From: Candidatus Thorarchaeota archaeon | GTDB taxonomy: Archaea; Asgardarchaeota; Thorarchaeia; Thorarchaeales; Thorarchaeaceae | Reading direction: 5' to 3' | Length of the DNA stretch: 64,000 nucleotides | Assembly: GCA_029855935.1 (NCBI GenBank) | Contig: JAGSHN010000017.1 | Coordinates: forward strand, 10,705-74,704 | Part shown: one piece after another, positions 15,924 to 25,316 of the stretch | Numbering within the stretch: the first letter of the stretch is position 1 | Layout: every line of letters begins with the position of its first letter | Made by a program: the position numbers and the translations under genes | Notes under the pieces: model-generated | The model's input: only the letters and a program-made list of their open reading frames with translations | Database searches by the model: none | Told to the model about the DNA's origin: nothing

Positions 15924-17123
15924 TCAGAGAAGAAACATCAAAGCGCGGAGAAGAGTGCGGGAGGCAATGTCGACCGGTAGCGGGAGCCGGCAACGTATAA
16001 GTTGTTCCAGCAGCCTGGTCCCAGCCAGACGCATGGTGACCTCCGTGACCGCATCCGTCGTCATCGCCTTGTCGGCAATGTGTCTGATGGACAGGGCTGT
16101 GTAGAGCTCACGGCCGAACTCCTGTTTCCACCCCTTCTCGTAGGCGCTCAGTGGGGTCCCGAACTCAAGATGGTTGACGATACTCTCGGCGGCTATCTCA
16201 CCGCCAATCAGCGCTGTGGGGATGCCACCGCCATTGGAGGCCATCACGTGACCTGCGGCGTCGCCGACAAGCAGTACACCTTCGTCCGAGTATGTTCGCT
16301 CGACGGGTCCATCAACAGGGATGAGTGCACCAATCTGTCGGACTACACGACCGCCCCTCAGACGTCGGGCCACAAAGGTATGGCTCAGGATGAACCGGTG
16401 CAGGTAGCGACGGGGTGGAACGCCCGGAGCGGCAAAGGCGGGGCGCAGCCCAAGTCCCACATTGGCCTCAGAGGGGCCCCTCGGAATCACCCAAGCGTAC
16501 CCGCCTGGGGCCACAGAAGAGCCAAAGAACATTTCGACGACAGAGACGTCTGTGTCGACATCCGCAAGAGTCACCGAGGCGGATTGGCTCAGTTGGCTTG
16601 AGGGGTCTTTGTACTCCACCCCGATTGAGCGTGCCACCACTGAGACCGGTCCATCAGCGCCCACGACTACGCGTCCTCTTATCTCGCTGATACCGTCGGG
16701 TGTACGCACCAGGACAGTATTGTCCCTGTTCCTCCTGACAACCGTGTTGCACAGTCTCAGCTCGGCACCAGCATCCTCAGCAACCGTGACGAGAAATGGG
16801 TCGAACCTCGCGCGGTCGATGATATTGGCGGAGAACCGGAACTCGTAGCGTCGGCCTCGAGGCGAGATGAGTCGGATCGTGCGCGTCCTGTCGAGAATAA
16901 GGTGGCGTGGGACATCCGTCAGTCTGACGCCTCTTGGCGAGCGGGGGAACAGGTCCCCCATCTCAGATGGAGTGGGTAGCAGCTCGCCACAAAGGACAGG
17001 CTCGCCGAGGGCTCTCCTTCGCTCAAGAAGGATCGTAGAGAGACCACGTCCTGCTGTACCAGCAGCCACAGTGGCGCCTGCTGGCCCTGCTCCAACAACA
17101 ACGACATCAAACGTCTCAGTCAC
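15924..17123 (-). CDS. Geranylgeranyl reductase family flavoprotein
   Basis: 399 residues with an N-terminal FAD-binding Rossmann motif VVVGAGPAGATVAA, the middle motif VVVGADGPVSVVAR and the late FAD-contact motif VLLVGDAAGHVMASNGGGI. This is the geranylgeranyl reductase family, which saturates prenyl chains of archaeal lipids or menaquinone. Its 3' end is 15 bases from that of the convergent prenyl diphosphate synthase gene. Residues 260-360 follow the family pattern with a substrate-cavity helix. Whether the substrate is membrane lipid or quinone is not decided by sequence; the MenA neighbour makes quinone worth considering. Confidence 0.88.
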   Translation of the reverse strand: MTETFDVVVVGAGPAGATVAAGTAGRGLSTILLERRRALGEPVLCGELLPTPSEMGDLFPRSPRGVRLTDVPRHLILDRTRTIRLISPRGRRYEFRFSANIIDRARFDPFLVTVAEDAGAELRLCNTVVRRNRDNTVLVRTPDGISEIRGRVVVGADGPVSVVARSIGVEYKDPSSQLSQSASVTLADVDTDVSVVEMFFGSSVAPGGYAWVIPRGPSEANVGLGLRPAFAAPGVPPRRYLHRFILSHTFVARRLRGGRVVRQIGALIPVDGPVERTYSDEGVLLVGDAAGHVMASNGGGIPTALIGGEIAAESIVNHLEFGTPLSAYEKGWKQEFGRELYTALSIRHIADKAMTTDAVTEVTMRLAGTRLLEQLIRCRLPLPVDIASRTLLRALMFLL

Positions 17124-17224
17124 CCGGCATGCCTCCGGTCCCTGTGCGAGTCGTCAAAGAGCAGGTCAATATTAGTTATGCTGATTGGGATACGGCCGCC
17201 CAACCGTCGGCGAAGCTCGCCAAC

Positions 17225-19342
17225 ATGAGCACGCAAAGACTAAATGTTCCGACAGGGCACTCCGCTCGGGTCTTCCCTGTGGGGCTGCGGTCGGAGGCAA
17301 TACTTTTCGCGCTCCTTGCACTGATTCTCTCATTGGCGGCCGCCAGTCCAATCGTTACGGATGATGCGGTACAGCCGACAACGCCACAGACAGCGGTCAT
17401 CGGGGCACAGTCGACACACAGTCCGATAGTGATCTCTTCGGACGAGGACTTCAAGACACAGGGCTGGCCAGGGAACGGCACACGAATGAATCCCTATGTC
17501 ATTGGCAATCTCACAATCTCCTCGAACGATGTCGCACTGTCTGTGAGCGGTACGAGCGTCCATTTCATCATCGCGAACTGCATGTTCCTCAACGACGTAG
17601 ACCCCTCGCTCAGTGGAACGGGAGTCCGCATTGAAAAGGCATCATTCGGCACCATAAGGAACTGTACCTTCGTTGGGTTCGCCACGGCCGTGATGCTCTC
17701 CGAGGCTCGCAGCATTCTCGTTGAGATGGTGGAGGTCACGGGGTGCCTGCTCGCCACGGACATCAGCTTCAGCAGTGACGCCATTGTCAGCGCTTGCGAG
17801 TTCGCCTCAGTCAAGATGGGCGTGTACGTGCTGGCATCAGTGAACGTCACGGTCGATGGATGCAGGGGGGATGCCCCGGCCTCGTTCATCACATCCTTCT
17901 TGTCCGACGACTGTAGCGTCACGAGAAATGTCGTGACCGACCCTAGGGGCGGTATGATTGCGGTCTTCAGCGGCACAGACTGGTTCATCTCGGACAATGT
18001 CCTCGGGAGAGGAGGACTGTATTTCGCCGGGGGCTCGGACGGCTGGCTGCACACAGTGGTCAACAACACTGTCCTGGGCCGACCAATATTGTTCCTGACT
18101 GACGTGTCTGACACCAGCGTGCCGACAGGAGAGTACGGTCAGGTCATAATGCACAACTCGACGGATGTGAGCCTGATCGGTCTGTCGTTTCAGGACATCA
18201 GTGTTCCCGTTGAGATAGGGTTCTGCCACGGTGTGACCATAGACAGAATCAAGATGGACCGCTGTGGCAAGGGACTGTATGTCGAGATGACAACGAACAT
18301 CTCGGTCGTGGACTCTACGTTCGGCGACTGCCTCTTTGCTCTTGATGTTCAGAGCACGATAGGGCTCACGGTAAGCGATACTGTCTTCGCGAGGAATGTG
18401 AGAAGCATCTTTCTCTCCGTAGTTGACGATGTAGACATAGAGAACTGCGAGTTCGTTGGTAAGTACGATGCCGCAGACGCACTTCAAGACTCTGCCTCGC
18501 AGGGCCGCCCGTTCGCCCTCTCAGCGGTCCAAAGTACTCCTGCGATCGACACTCCACACTTGTACCCCGTCCTGCAGAGCTTCCTGACCAACGCCTCAAT
18601 AGGCGCAAACCACTGTTCCGGCCTCTCACTGAGGTACAACAGGATCGTCAACGCGTCGGCAGGAGTCTTGGGTGTAGCTCTGACGAACTTTGAGGTGCGG
18701 AACAACACAATAGTCGGATGCGGTGGCGATGGGGTCCTCCTGAACTACTCGAGCCAGGGCGTCATCGTCTACAACACAATCACTGACAACCAGGGATATG
18801 GTGTCGTGCTGGACTTCAATAGCGACGGCATCAGAACGTGGGGTAACGTGTTTGCCAGGAACATGAGGGGAAACGCTCGAGATGACCACCAGTACAACTC
18901 CTGGGATGACGGGGACAAGATGGGAAACTACTGGGACGACTATGATGGTAAGGGACCCTATCTTGTCGACGGTCTCGCAGGAAACATAGACCAGTATCCC
19001 AGAGCTCTTGACAGTGACGGCGACGGGTTGAGCGACTACGAGGAGAACCACGTGTATGGCACAGACAGCCTCAATCCAGACACAGACGGCGGGGGCGAAG
19101 ACGACCTCTCTGAGATAGAGGCCGGAAGAGATCCGTTGGATCCCTCAGACGACTTCCAGTCGTTCTCAATCGAGATTCCTCTGCTACCGCTAGTCGCTGT
19201 CGTGTGTGCCGTGGTGGTCTTGGGGATTGTTGGAGAGTGCATCGCGCTGAGAAGAGCCGCCAATTCGGCTGAGCGCATCAGCCCGTCAGAGCCAGTCCAG
19301 AGTGGGCGTATGAGCAGCGCCTCGGGGAAACAAAAATCCTAA
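17225..19342 (+). CDS. NosD-like beta-helix surface protein, copy 1
   Basis: 705 residues from ATG 17225. A signal/anchor helix lies near residues 20-40. The extracellular part opens with the archaeal surface motif DEDFKTQGWPGNGT, then many NosD/CASH-type right-handed beta-helix turns (N-C-T-F, SNNT-like rungs) with numerous N-x-S/T sequons. Near residue 590 are WDDGDKMGNYWDDY and DSDGDGLSDYEENHVYGTD, the latter a calcium-binding thrombospondin-3-like repeat, and PDTDGGGEDDLSEIEAGRDP. A C-terminal membrane helix and short cytoplasmic tail end it. Sugar binding or processing is typical of the fold, but the ligand is unknown. It is tandem with a paralogue. Confidence 0.85.
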   Translation: MSTQRLNVPTGHSARVFPVGLRSEAILFALLALILSLAAASPIVTDDAVQPTTPQTAVIGAQSTHSPIVISSDEDFKTQGWPGNGTRMNPYVIGNLTISSNDVALSVSGTSVHFIIANCMFLNDVDPSLSGTGVRIEKASFGTIRNCTFVGFATAVMLSEARSILVEMVEVTGCLLATDISFSSDAIVSACEFASVKMGVYVLASVNVTVDGCRGDAPASFITSFLSDDCSVTRNVVTDPRGGMIAVFSGTDWFISDNVLGRGGLYFAGGSDGWLHTVVNNTVLGRPILFLTDVSDTSVPTGEYGQVIMHNSTDVSLIGLSFQDISVPVEIGFCHGVTIDRIKMDRCGKGLYVEMTTNISVVDSTFGDCLFALDVQSTIGLTVSDTVFARNVRSIFLSVVDDVDIENCEFVGKYDAADALQDSASQGRPFALSAVQSTPAIDTPHLYPVLQSFLTNASIGANHCSGLSLRYNRIVNASAGVLGVALTNFEVRNNTIVGCGGDGVLLNYSSQGVIVYNTITDNQGYGVVLDFNSDGIRTWGNVFARNMRGNARDDHQYNSWDDGDKMGNYWDDYDGKGPYLVDGLAGNIDQYPRALDSDGDGLSDYEENHVYGTDSLNPDTDGGGEDDLSEIEAGRDPLDPSDDFQSFSIEIPLLPLVAVVCAVVVLGIVGECIALRRAANSAERISPSEPVQSGRMSSASGKQKS

Positions 19343-19377
19343 AAGGTCAAGGCCGAAGGTGCGCGGGGGTTTTCTCA

Positions 19378-21354
19378 GTGAGCGGGTGGCGGTTGAAACT
19401 CGTTCTCATAATGCTTCTTACCCTGAGCCTCTCACTGGCGACCGCCATTTCTCAGGACGGCGTCACCACCGTAGAGAGGACGAGCTACAGACCAAGCGAT
19501 GCGATGGAGACTGCACAATCGACGCACGCCCCGATACTGATAACGTCTAACGAAGACTTTGAGGCGCAGGGCTGGCCGGGCAACGGGACGGCAAGCAACC
19601 CCTATGTGATCAGTGGCCTCCACATCGGGACGAGTGAGGTTGCAATCAACATCACCAACACTGATGCCCATTTTGTCATCGAGGACTGTGTCCTCGTCAA
19701 TCAGGTCGACAGAACGGACTTGGTCACGGGGATAGGCCTTACGAACATCACCTCGGGCACTATCCGTAACTGCACAACGATAGGATTCACGTGGTCGATT
19801 CTGGCCACAGAGGTGACCGACCTCCTCTGCGGGAACATCGATGCGAGGGACTGCATGCTCCCAGTGGCAATCACATCTGGCAATGACATAGTAGTGAGGG
19901 AGAGCGAATTCACTTCCTGCGACATGGGCGTGTACCTCCTCCAGTCAACCAATGTCACAGTCGAGGAATGCCGAGGTGATGCTCAGTACTTCTTCTTTGG
20001 GTCGAGCCTCTGCAAGGACTGTAACGTCTCAAGAAACGTGGCAACCATTTCTGACAGTGGCCCTATGTTCGACTGTGGCGGCAGGAATGTCCGCTTTTCC
20101 AACAATGCATTGGGCAGGGGTGGGATCATCGTCGGCTTCCAGCAGGACAGCTGGCCGTACGAGATGGTCAACAACACCGTTCTGGGGCGCCCTATTCTCT
20201 ACTTGGATGACGCATTGCACGTCAGTGTTCCTCAGGGGGAGTATGGCCAAGTGATAGTTGCGGACTCAGAGTATGTCGAGATTACGGACCTCTCCTTCTC
20301 AGATGTGGACATACCCATCCTGATAGGGCACAGCTATGGCGTGGCTGTGAGCGGAGTCCAAGTCGGCGGGGCGGCTCGCGGCATATACGTTGAAACAACA
20401 AGAAACCTTTCAATTGTGAACTCCACGTTCGACAGGTGTTTCGTTGGGATTGATATGAGCAACCCGATGATCGCGACAGTCTCTGGGTGCGTCTTCATAG
20501 ACGACTTCACGGGCATCTCAACGAGGTATGACTACCAGAACACCATAGAGCAATGCAACTTCACAGGAGGGTACCCCCTGAGTGAGGGCCCGGAGAAGTA
20601 CGAGGACATCGTACCACCCGTCACATCGGGGCCTGCGGCCATCTGGGCCCAGCAGTCGGAACAGCTCGCGGTGAGGTACAACAGGATGAGCAATGCCTCT
20701 GCTGGGCTTGTCGGCGTGAGTCTCAGAGATTTCAACATCCAGGAAAACACAATCTTCGGGTGCAATGGCAGCGGCATTATGTTGAAGTACTCAACTCAAG
20801 GCCTCATTAGATTCAACAACATCACTGACAACAAGGCGTACGGTGTCACCCTCGACAACTTCTGTACCTACGTCAGAATCTGGGGGAACGTCTTCGCTCG
20901 GAACACAATGGGCAACGGGCACGATGACGGAACGTACAACTCATGGGATGATGGAAGGGAGGTAGGCAACAGCTGGGACGACTATGGTGGCGAGGGGTCC
21001 TATCGGGTCCCAGGTACGGGAGCAAGTATTGACTCATACCCGTTCCCAGTCGACAGCGATGGCGACGGGCTGATAGACTATCTCGAGAACAACGTCTACG
21101 GGACGGACCCCCTCAATCCCGACACTGATGGCGGCGGCGAGAACGATCTGGCAGAGATTCAAGCAGGGAAGGACCCGCTGGACCCGTCGGATGACCTGTT
21201 GTCGTACTCCGTGGAGATACCTCTGCTGGAGATGGTCGCCCTCGCGGGCATTGTGGTGACTGTGGTCGTCGCCTTCAGATGGTTCCTCGCGAGCAGAAGA
21301 GCCAGTGGCATAAGCGCCCCTGAGATTGTCGATGGGGCACTGTGGAGCGGTTGA
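19378..21354 (+). CDS. NosD-like beta-helix surface protein, copy 2
   Basis: 658 residues from GTG 19378, with a G-rich ribosome-binding stretch about 9 bases upstream. It has the same plan as the gene before it: signal peptide (SGWRLKLVLIMLLTLSLSLA), NEDFEAQGWPGNGT motif, beta-helix rungs, WDDGREVGNSWDDY, Asp-rich DSDGDGLIDYLENNVYGTD repeat, one C-terminal membrane helix. It is a tandem duplicate lying 35 bases downstream, probably co-transcribed. Similarity is highest at the two ends; the central rungs have diverged, which suggests different surface ligands on a common scaffold. Confidence 0.85.
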   Translation: MSGWRLKLVLIMLLTLSLSLATAISQDGVTTVERTSYRPSDAMETAQSTHAPILITSNEDFEAQGWPGNGTASNPYVISGLHIGTSEVAINITNTDAHFVIEDCVLVNQVDRTDLVTGIGLTNITSGTIRNCTTIGFTWSILATEVTDLLCGNIDARDCMLPVAITSGNDIVVRESEFTSCDMGVYLLQSTNVTVEECRGDAQYFFFGSSLCKDCNVSRNVATISDSGPMFDCGGRNVRFSNNALGRGGIIVGFQQDSWPYEMVNNTVLGRPILYLDDALHVSVPQGEYGQVIVADSEYVEITDLSFSDVDIPILIGHSYGVAVSGVQVGGAARGIYVETTRNLSIVNSTFDRCFVGIDMSNPMIATVSGCVFIDDFTGISTRYDYQNTIEQCNFTGGYPLSEGPEKYEDIVPPVTSGPAAIWAQQSEQLAVRYNRMSNASAGLVGVSLRDFNIQENTIFGCNGSGIMLKYSTQGLIRFNNITDNKAYGVTLDNFCTYVRIWGNVFARNTMGNGHDDGTYNSWDDGREVGNSWDDYGGEGSYRVPGTGASIDSYPFPVDSDGDGLIDYLENNVYGTDPLNPDTDGGGENDLAEIQAGKDPLDPSDDLLSYSVEIPLLEMVALAGIVVTVVVAFRWFLASRRASGISAPEIVDGALWSG

Positions 21355-21367
21355 CACAGCGCCCTCG

Positions 21368-21400
21368 GGCACGGGGATGTCAGGCAGTGTCCCCCGTGCC
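21368..21400. terminator. Bidirectional terminator-like hairpin between convergent genes
   Basis: GGCACGGGG (21368-21376) and CCCCGTGCC (21392-21400) form a perfect 9-base stem with a 15-base loop. It lies between the stop of the second NosD-like gene and the stop of the convergent small gene. There is no T-run, so it may protect 3' ends instead of ending transcription. Confidence 0.5.
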
Positions 21401-21414
21401 ACGTCTCAGGACTT

Positions 21415-21666
21415 TCACACAAGGTAGACCTTGTCGTGAGGCCTGACGCGCTCCATGACCTTGATGGCAATCTCCTGCCCGGGCTCCGCAGACTCGATGG
21501 GCTTGCGGTCGATCTGCATCGAGGCCACCTGCTGCTCAAAGTTGGTGGTGGCCCCCTCAAATCTCACTCTGTCACCCACCTTTATGGGCTCGACTAGCTT
21601 TATCGCTGCAACGCCAATCTTTCCGAAGTAGTTAGTCACTTCTCCTACAAGCTTCTTCTCCGCCAT
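21415..21666 (-). CDS. Small EF-Tu domain-2-like protein
   Basis: 83 residues from ATG 21666 (ATG 21678 also possible). The sequence EKKLVGEVTNYFGKIGVAAI then IKVGDRVRFEGATT and VASMQIDRKPIESAEPGQEI follows domain 2 of translational GTPases, a beta-barrel. Archaea carry stand-alone copies annotated as elongation-factor-like proteins with no settled function. Upstream frame to 21903 is discarded: it crosses a good TATA box at 21760-21769 and lacks protein character. Monocistronic, convergent with the NosD-like genes. Confidence 0.8.
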   Translation of the reverse strand: MAEKKLVGEVTNYFGKIGVAAIKLVEPIKVGDRVRFEGATTNFEQQVASMQIDRKPIESAEPGQEIAIKVMERVRPHDKVYLV

Positions 21667-21759
21667 CTGCCACACCATCCTGTCGTCTTGGTCAGGCACG
21701 GAACATGTGCAGTTCCGGGTCCTGCGTCGACGATGGTCACAGTAGAGAGTCACAACGGG

Positions 21760-21769
21760 GATATAAAAC
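21760..21769 (-). promoter_or_regulatory. TATA box of the EF-domain gene
   Basis: Minus strand GTTTTATATC, close to the archaeal TTTAWATA consensus, about 95 bases before ATG 21666; the implied leader is near 70 bases. Confidence 0.5.
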
Positions 21770-21912
21770 AATGCGCCCCCTTGCACAATGTCACCACAAC
21801 CCATATCAATCTTCGACATCAATAGGCGTCGTTGACCTCTCGATGTGACTGCCTGGCATCTTGTCCTGAGGCAGAAAGGGTGGTTGGATTGTCTGTGTCC
21901 CAAAAGGCTCTG

Positions 21913-22833
21913 ATGAAGTTCTCACAGGAGATTGAGAAGGCCGAGAACGCAGCAAGAATTCGTCTGTTCTCAAAGGCATCCAAACAGTATGAGAAGCTGG
22001 CGGAGAAGGCCAGAGAGCTGCAACCGGAGATTGCCATCGAACTCCAGTTCTACTCGATTCTCTACAGGCTTCTCGACGAGATTGAGGATGGCAAGGACCC
22101 GATGAAGACCGGGACCGTGAGCGCTCTTCTCAGGCTCACACCGCAGATAGGCGACAGGAGGCTGGTCATGGCCCTTCCGGGCGGCAGATTTGGTGAGTTC
22201 TCCACATTCAGGATACTCAGAGAGCTCAAGGCCATCGAGACCATGGCGATTGGGCTGTCGAGGAATGACCACAATATGCTCAGGCAGGCTGTGGACCTGT
22301 TTATGAACATCGGAGACGAGATGCTCATCTTCTCAATGTATCTCTCGCCGCTGAAGCGGAGAATCACGGGTCGCAGAGCGGCACTAGAGTGTGAGGGCTA
22401 CGCGCAAGTCATAGAGGGAGCTAGGTTTGTCGACGAGGATCCCTCTGCCGCAGCCGAGTACTATATGATGGCAGTGAGAGCGTTCCGCTCAGCCCGCCTC
22501 CATGACAAAGAGGCAATCTACCAGAACACGCTCATCGGTCTGAGAGTGGAGCTCACATGCTGGATCTGCGGCCGCCGCGTGAAGGGAGCCTCTCACCTTG
22601 TGTGGATGCCGGCACAGGTGAGCAACTACTTTGTGAAGCTGCTGGAGGAGAACAAGGAGGATGTCAGGAGTGTCAAGCCGAACAGGCTCGTGGTGTGCAA
22701 ACCGTGCTACACTGCCATATCCAACGAGGCCCTCGCTCAGGCGAGAAAGGAGGCCGCGAGGGTGATGGCAAGAGTGCAGGAGCTAGAACGTCGCCTGAGA
22801 CGCTTGGAGTCCACCGTGCACACAATGGGGTGA
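21913..22833 (+). CDS. Helical-repeat protein with C-terminal zinc site
   Basis: 306 residues from ATG 21913; GTG 21895 is an alternative. Residues 1-220 are helical in pairs reminiscent of TPR/SNAP proteins (FSKASKQYEKLAEKARELQ). A four-cysteine zinc-binding site follows, CWICGRRV and CKPCY, then a coiled coil of about 45 residues (MARVQELERRLRRLE). No named family recognised. It is followed 9 bases later by another zinc-ribbon helical protein, so the two are one operon and perhaps one complex. The SNAP-like character fits Asgard archaea. Confidence 0.75.
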   Translation: MKFSQEIEKAENAARIRLFSKASKQYEKLAEKARELQPEIAIELQFYSILYRLLDEIEDGKDPMKTGTVSALLRLTPQIGDRRLVMALPGGRFGEFSTFRILRELKAIETMAIGLSRNDHNMLRQAVDLFMNIGDEMLIFSMYLSPLKRRITGRRAALECEGYAQVIEGARFVDEDPSAAAEYYMMAVRAFRSARLHDKEAIYQNTLIGLRVELTCWICGRRVKGASHLVWMPAQVSNYFVKLLEENKEDVRSVKPNRLVVCKPCYTAISNEALAQARKEAARVMARVQELERRLRRLESTVHTMG

Positions 22834-22842
22834 GAGTGAGAG

Positions 22843-24522
22843 ATGGCCGAGGCATACGCATGTGCGGTCTGTGGAGGACCGCTTGAGGTGAAGGCTAGTG
22901 ATGATGTCGTCGAGTGTCCCTACTGTGGGTACGTCAACAACGTCTCAAGTCTGAACCAAGACCTGGAGGAGTTCAAGAGAGAGGTACGCTCCTGGCTTAT
23001 GGAGATCGGCGTCGCAGGACAGTCAGGCGCTGATCTTGGGATGAGAAGGCTCTACTTCAAGAGAGAGCTCTACCCCGAACTTCTCACTCAGTTCGCCAAC
23101 ATCGTTGGCAACACCGATGACCTGATGGACTATCCGTTGGTGTATCTCAGCATCTATGCCAAGTTCCCCGACCTGGCGATAAGAAAGAGATGGTCCACCG
23201 AGCAGGGGAAGCCAATCAAGGACTTTGCACGGAAGCTGGGCTCACCTGAACTCCTCGGCTTCGTGCCAGAGCCGCAGGCCCAGATACAGATCATCCAGCT
23301 AAGGCTTCAGGCCATGATGATACCGATGTTGATGGACATTGTACGTCTCACCGAGGTTCCGACAAAACAGAGTCTTATGAGATGCGCCAACACCCTCAGG
23401 GCTCTCGCCGACGAGATAGGCTCTGCAATGTTGATCGTGTCAACCGACAGGAGCCTGAGTGAGAGGGTTGAGTACTACAACGTTATGGAGGAGCGGTTCC
23501 GTCTTGCCGCCGAGGTGTACGAGAACATTGCGAGATCCGTTGAGACAGGCGAGCCGTTCGAGGAGGACTGGGTCAAGGACACGATGACAAAGCTCAACAA
23601 TCTGAAGAGCAGGCTGGCAGAGTTGAGCGAAGTATCGGTCATCGACAGGGTGCCGATGGAGGCCGGACTGGACGATGATATGGCATCACTGATGACGTGG
23701 AACGGTATCGTTGCGACGTTCATCAAGCTTGGTGCAAAAGACCTGCCGTCATTCATCCGTGCTCTAGAGAACTTTGCGAATGCGACCTTCTTCAGACGTA
23801 TCGAGCCCAGACCGGGCATTGACCAGACGTGGTACTACGACTTCATTGACAGCAAGAAATTTGCATGGTTTGTGGACTCGCTGAGGATGGCGGTCCTGGC
23901 AAGGGAGATAAAGATCATCGACCCACGAGGAGTCGCGACCGCGGCGCCCTTTATGTATCCATTCTACCTGCTTCACGTGGATGCGATTTTGAAGACCGGT
24001 ATGCTGTGGTGGAAGAAAGGGACTATGGAGAGCTTCTATGTTCTCGTGGACGCGGGCTTCACGGTCTACAGAGGCTTCCCGGCTGGAGACTACCCAGCCT
24101 GTATGACGCCGATAGGAAAGAAGCTGATAGACAAGCCTCTTGAGAAGTCGCTCGAAGCAGTATCGAGAATAGGACCCGTTTCTGTACCTCCGAGGACAAT
24201 TGTCCTGCCTCCTATGGTGAGCCCTCAGGATGCTGTCAACTTTTTCACTGCAGCATACAACTTCCGCGAGGAGGCCGAGTCCGCCAGAGTGGAACAGGGG
24301 CGTATCATCGAGGTCCCCTCTTCTTACAAGAGAAAGGGATTCGACCCGGGAAGAATCAAGGCGGTGATGCCGGAGGTCGTCGGCCTCTACTGGGCCCCCC
24401 TGATGTTCATAAAGGGACACCCGGAGCTGGCGCTCTCGGAGCTCGGCATGGATTCCAAGCTCAAACACAGAGGCGAGCTTGCCAAGATGTTCACCGCATT
24501 TCTGTCACAGGTGAAACAATAG
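22843..24522 (+). CDS. N-terminal zinc-ribbon, large helical protein
   Basis: 559 residues. The N-terminus is a zinc ribbon, CAVCGGPLEV...CPYCGYVNN (residues about 6-32), and the rest is mainly helical without a recognised domain. The region near 345-430 contains tryptophan/tyrosine-rich stretches (DQTWYYDFIDSKKFAWFVDS) that could be a globular core. No enzyme motif is visible. It directly follows the helical zinc-site gene and likely works with it. No function is proposed. Confidence 0.75.
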   Translation: MAEAYACAVCGGPLEVKASDDVVECPYCGYVNNVSSLNQDLEEFKREVRSWLMEIGVAGQSGADLGMRRLYFKRELYPELLTQFANIVGNTDDLMDYPLVYLSIYAKFPDLAIRKRWSTEQGKPIKDFARKLGSPELLGFVPEPQAQIQIIQLRLQAMMIPMLMDIVRLTEVPTKQSLMRCANTLRALADEIGSAMLIVSTDRSLSERVEYYNVMEERFRLAAEVYENIARSVETGEPFEEDWVKDTMTKLNNLKSRLAELSEVSVIDRVPMEAGLDDDMASLMTWNGIVATFIKLGAKDLPSFIRALENFANATFFRRIEPRPGIDQTWYYDFIDSKKFAWFVDSLRMAVLAREIKIIDPRGVATAAPFMYPFYLLHVDAILKTGMLWWKKGTMESFYVLVDAGFTVYRGFPAGDYPACMTPIGKKLIDKPLEKSLEAVSRIGPVSVPPRTIVLPPMVSPQDAVNFFTAAYNFREEAESARVEQGRIIEVPSSYKRKGFDPGRIKAVMPEVVGLYWAPLMFIKGHPELALSELGMDSKLKHRGELAKMFTAFLSQVKQ

Positions 24523-24725
24523 GCTCTGCGGCTCTGAGCCAAGTCCGAGGCGCACACAACCACAAAGGTGGTCCACACGCACGCTCTCGGCTCGGATTGT
24601 TCGCTTCCGAGTATGCAACAGAAAGAGGCTTATCTCACTGTGTCAGAAATAGGATTGGTGCCGCATGTAGGCTGCCCCTCGGCGTCACCCTCGGCACCAA
24701 GACCACAGGAACGGAGGTCTACGCA

Positions 24726-25076
24726 ATGAGAATAATGACCTTCAGCGGATCGACTGTCGCGTACATCGAGAGTGGCACAATCTTGAGTTCCTCAAGGAGC
24801 ACACTTGGTAGAATCTCTGGCGGAACGGTCACTAATTCCTCAGGCAACACGCTCGGCCGCGTGAGAGACGGCTATGTGACCGATTTCTCGGGCAGCACCA
24901 TTGCACGGTACACCGACTCCGGGCTGATGACATACGGTGGTTCTACTCAGTTCCGGTTCAGCGACGATAGCATAATGAGGTTCAGCGGCTCGACGCTCTA
25001 CAGGACAGATGACGACATCTCCAGACACCTTGAGGCCGTGGTCGCGTGGCTGGTGTTCTTCTCAGGTGAGTGGTAG
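24726..25076 (+). CDS. Small beta-repeat protein
   Basis: 116 residues from ATG 24726; the frame upstream to 24597 lacks protein character. About seven repeats of 13-15 residues of the type FSGSTLGRI / FSGSTIARYTDSG / RFSGSTLYR, alternating Gly/Ser turns with short strands, as in beta-solenoid or beta-flower folds known from bacterial small proteins. No cysteines or catalytic pattern. The end (HLEAVVAWLVFFSGEW) is hydrophobic and could be a membrane or oligomerisation segment. Function unknown; transfer from bacteria is conceivable but unproven. Confidence 0.65.
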   Translation: MRIMTFSGSTVAYIESGTILSSSRSTLGRISGGTVTNSSGNTLGRVRDGYVTDFSGSTIARYTDSGLMTYGGSTQFRFSDDSIMRFSGSTLYRTDDDISRHLEAVVAWLVFFSGEW

Positions 25077-25175
25077 CCCGTACGGCTGCATAGTAGCCTC
25101 GCACAGAGCGGCGTGACCCCGCGACCCCAGCTGAGAAAAACAAGACAACGCACGCCACTGTGAAAAAGGCGAGGC

Positions 25176-25307
25176 TCACAGGTCGAGCGCTGAGAAGTCC
25201 AGTGCGCTGTTGACGGCCTGCTCAATCCTCTCGATGTTCCTTCTGTCCTTGGGGTGCACAGAGCCGATGAGCCCATCGACATCGAGAATCGGCCCGAGCA
25301 AGACCAC
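25176..25307 (-). pseudogene. Possible 3' remnant of a lost gene
   Basis: A 43-codon minus-strand frame reads like the end of a normal soluble protein (LLGPILDVDGLIGSVHPKD then ERIEQAVNSALDFSALDL). A stop codon lies 6 codons upstream of the GTG that opens it, so only a fragment remains. It stands back to back with a plus-strand fragment at 25317. Confidence 0.3.
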
Positions 25308-25316
25308 GTCGTCACA

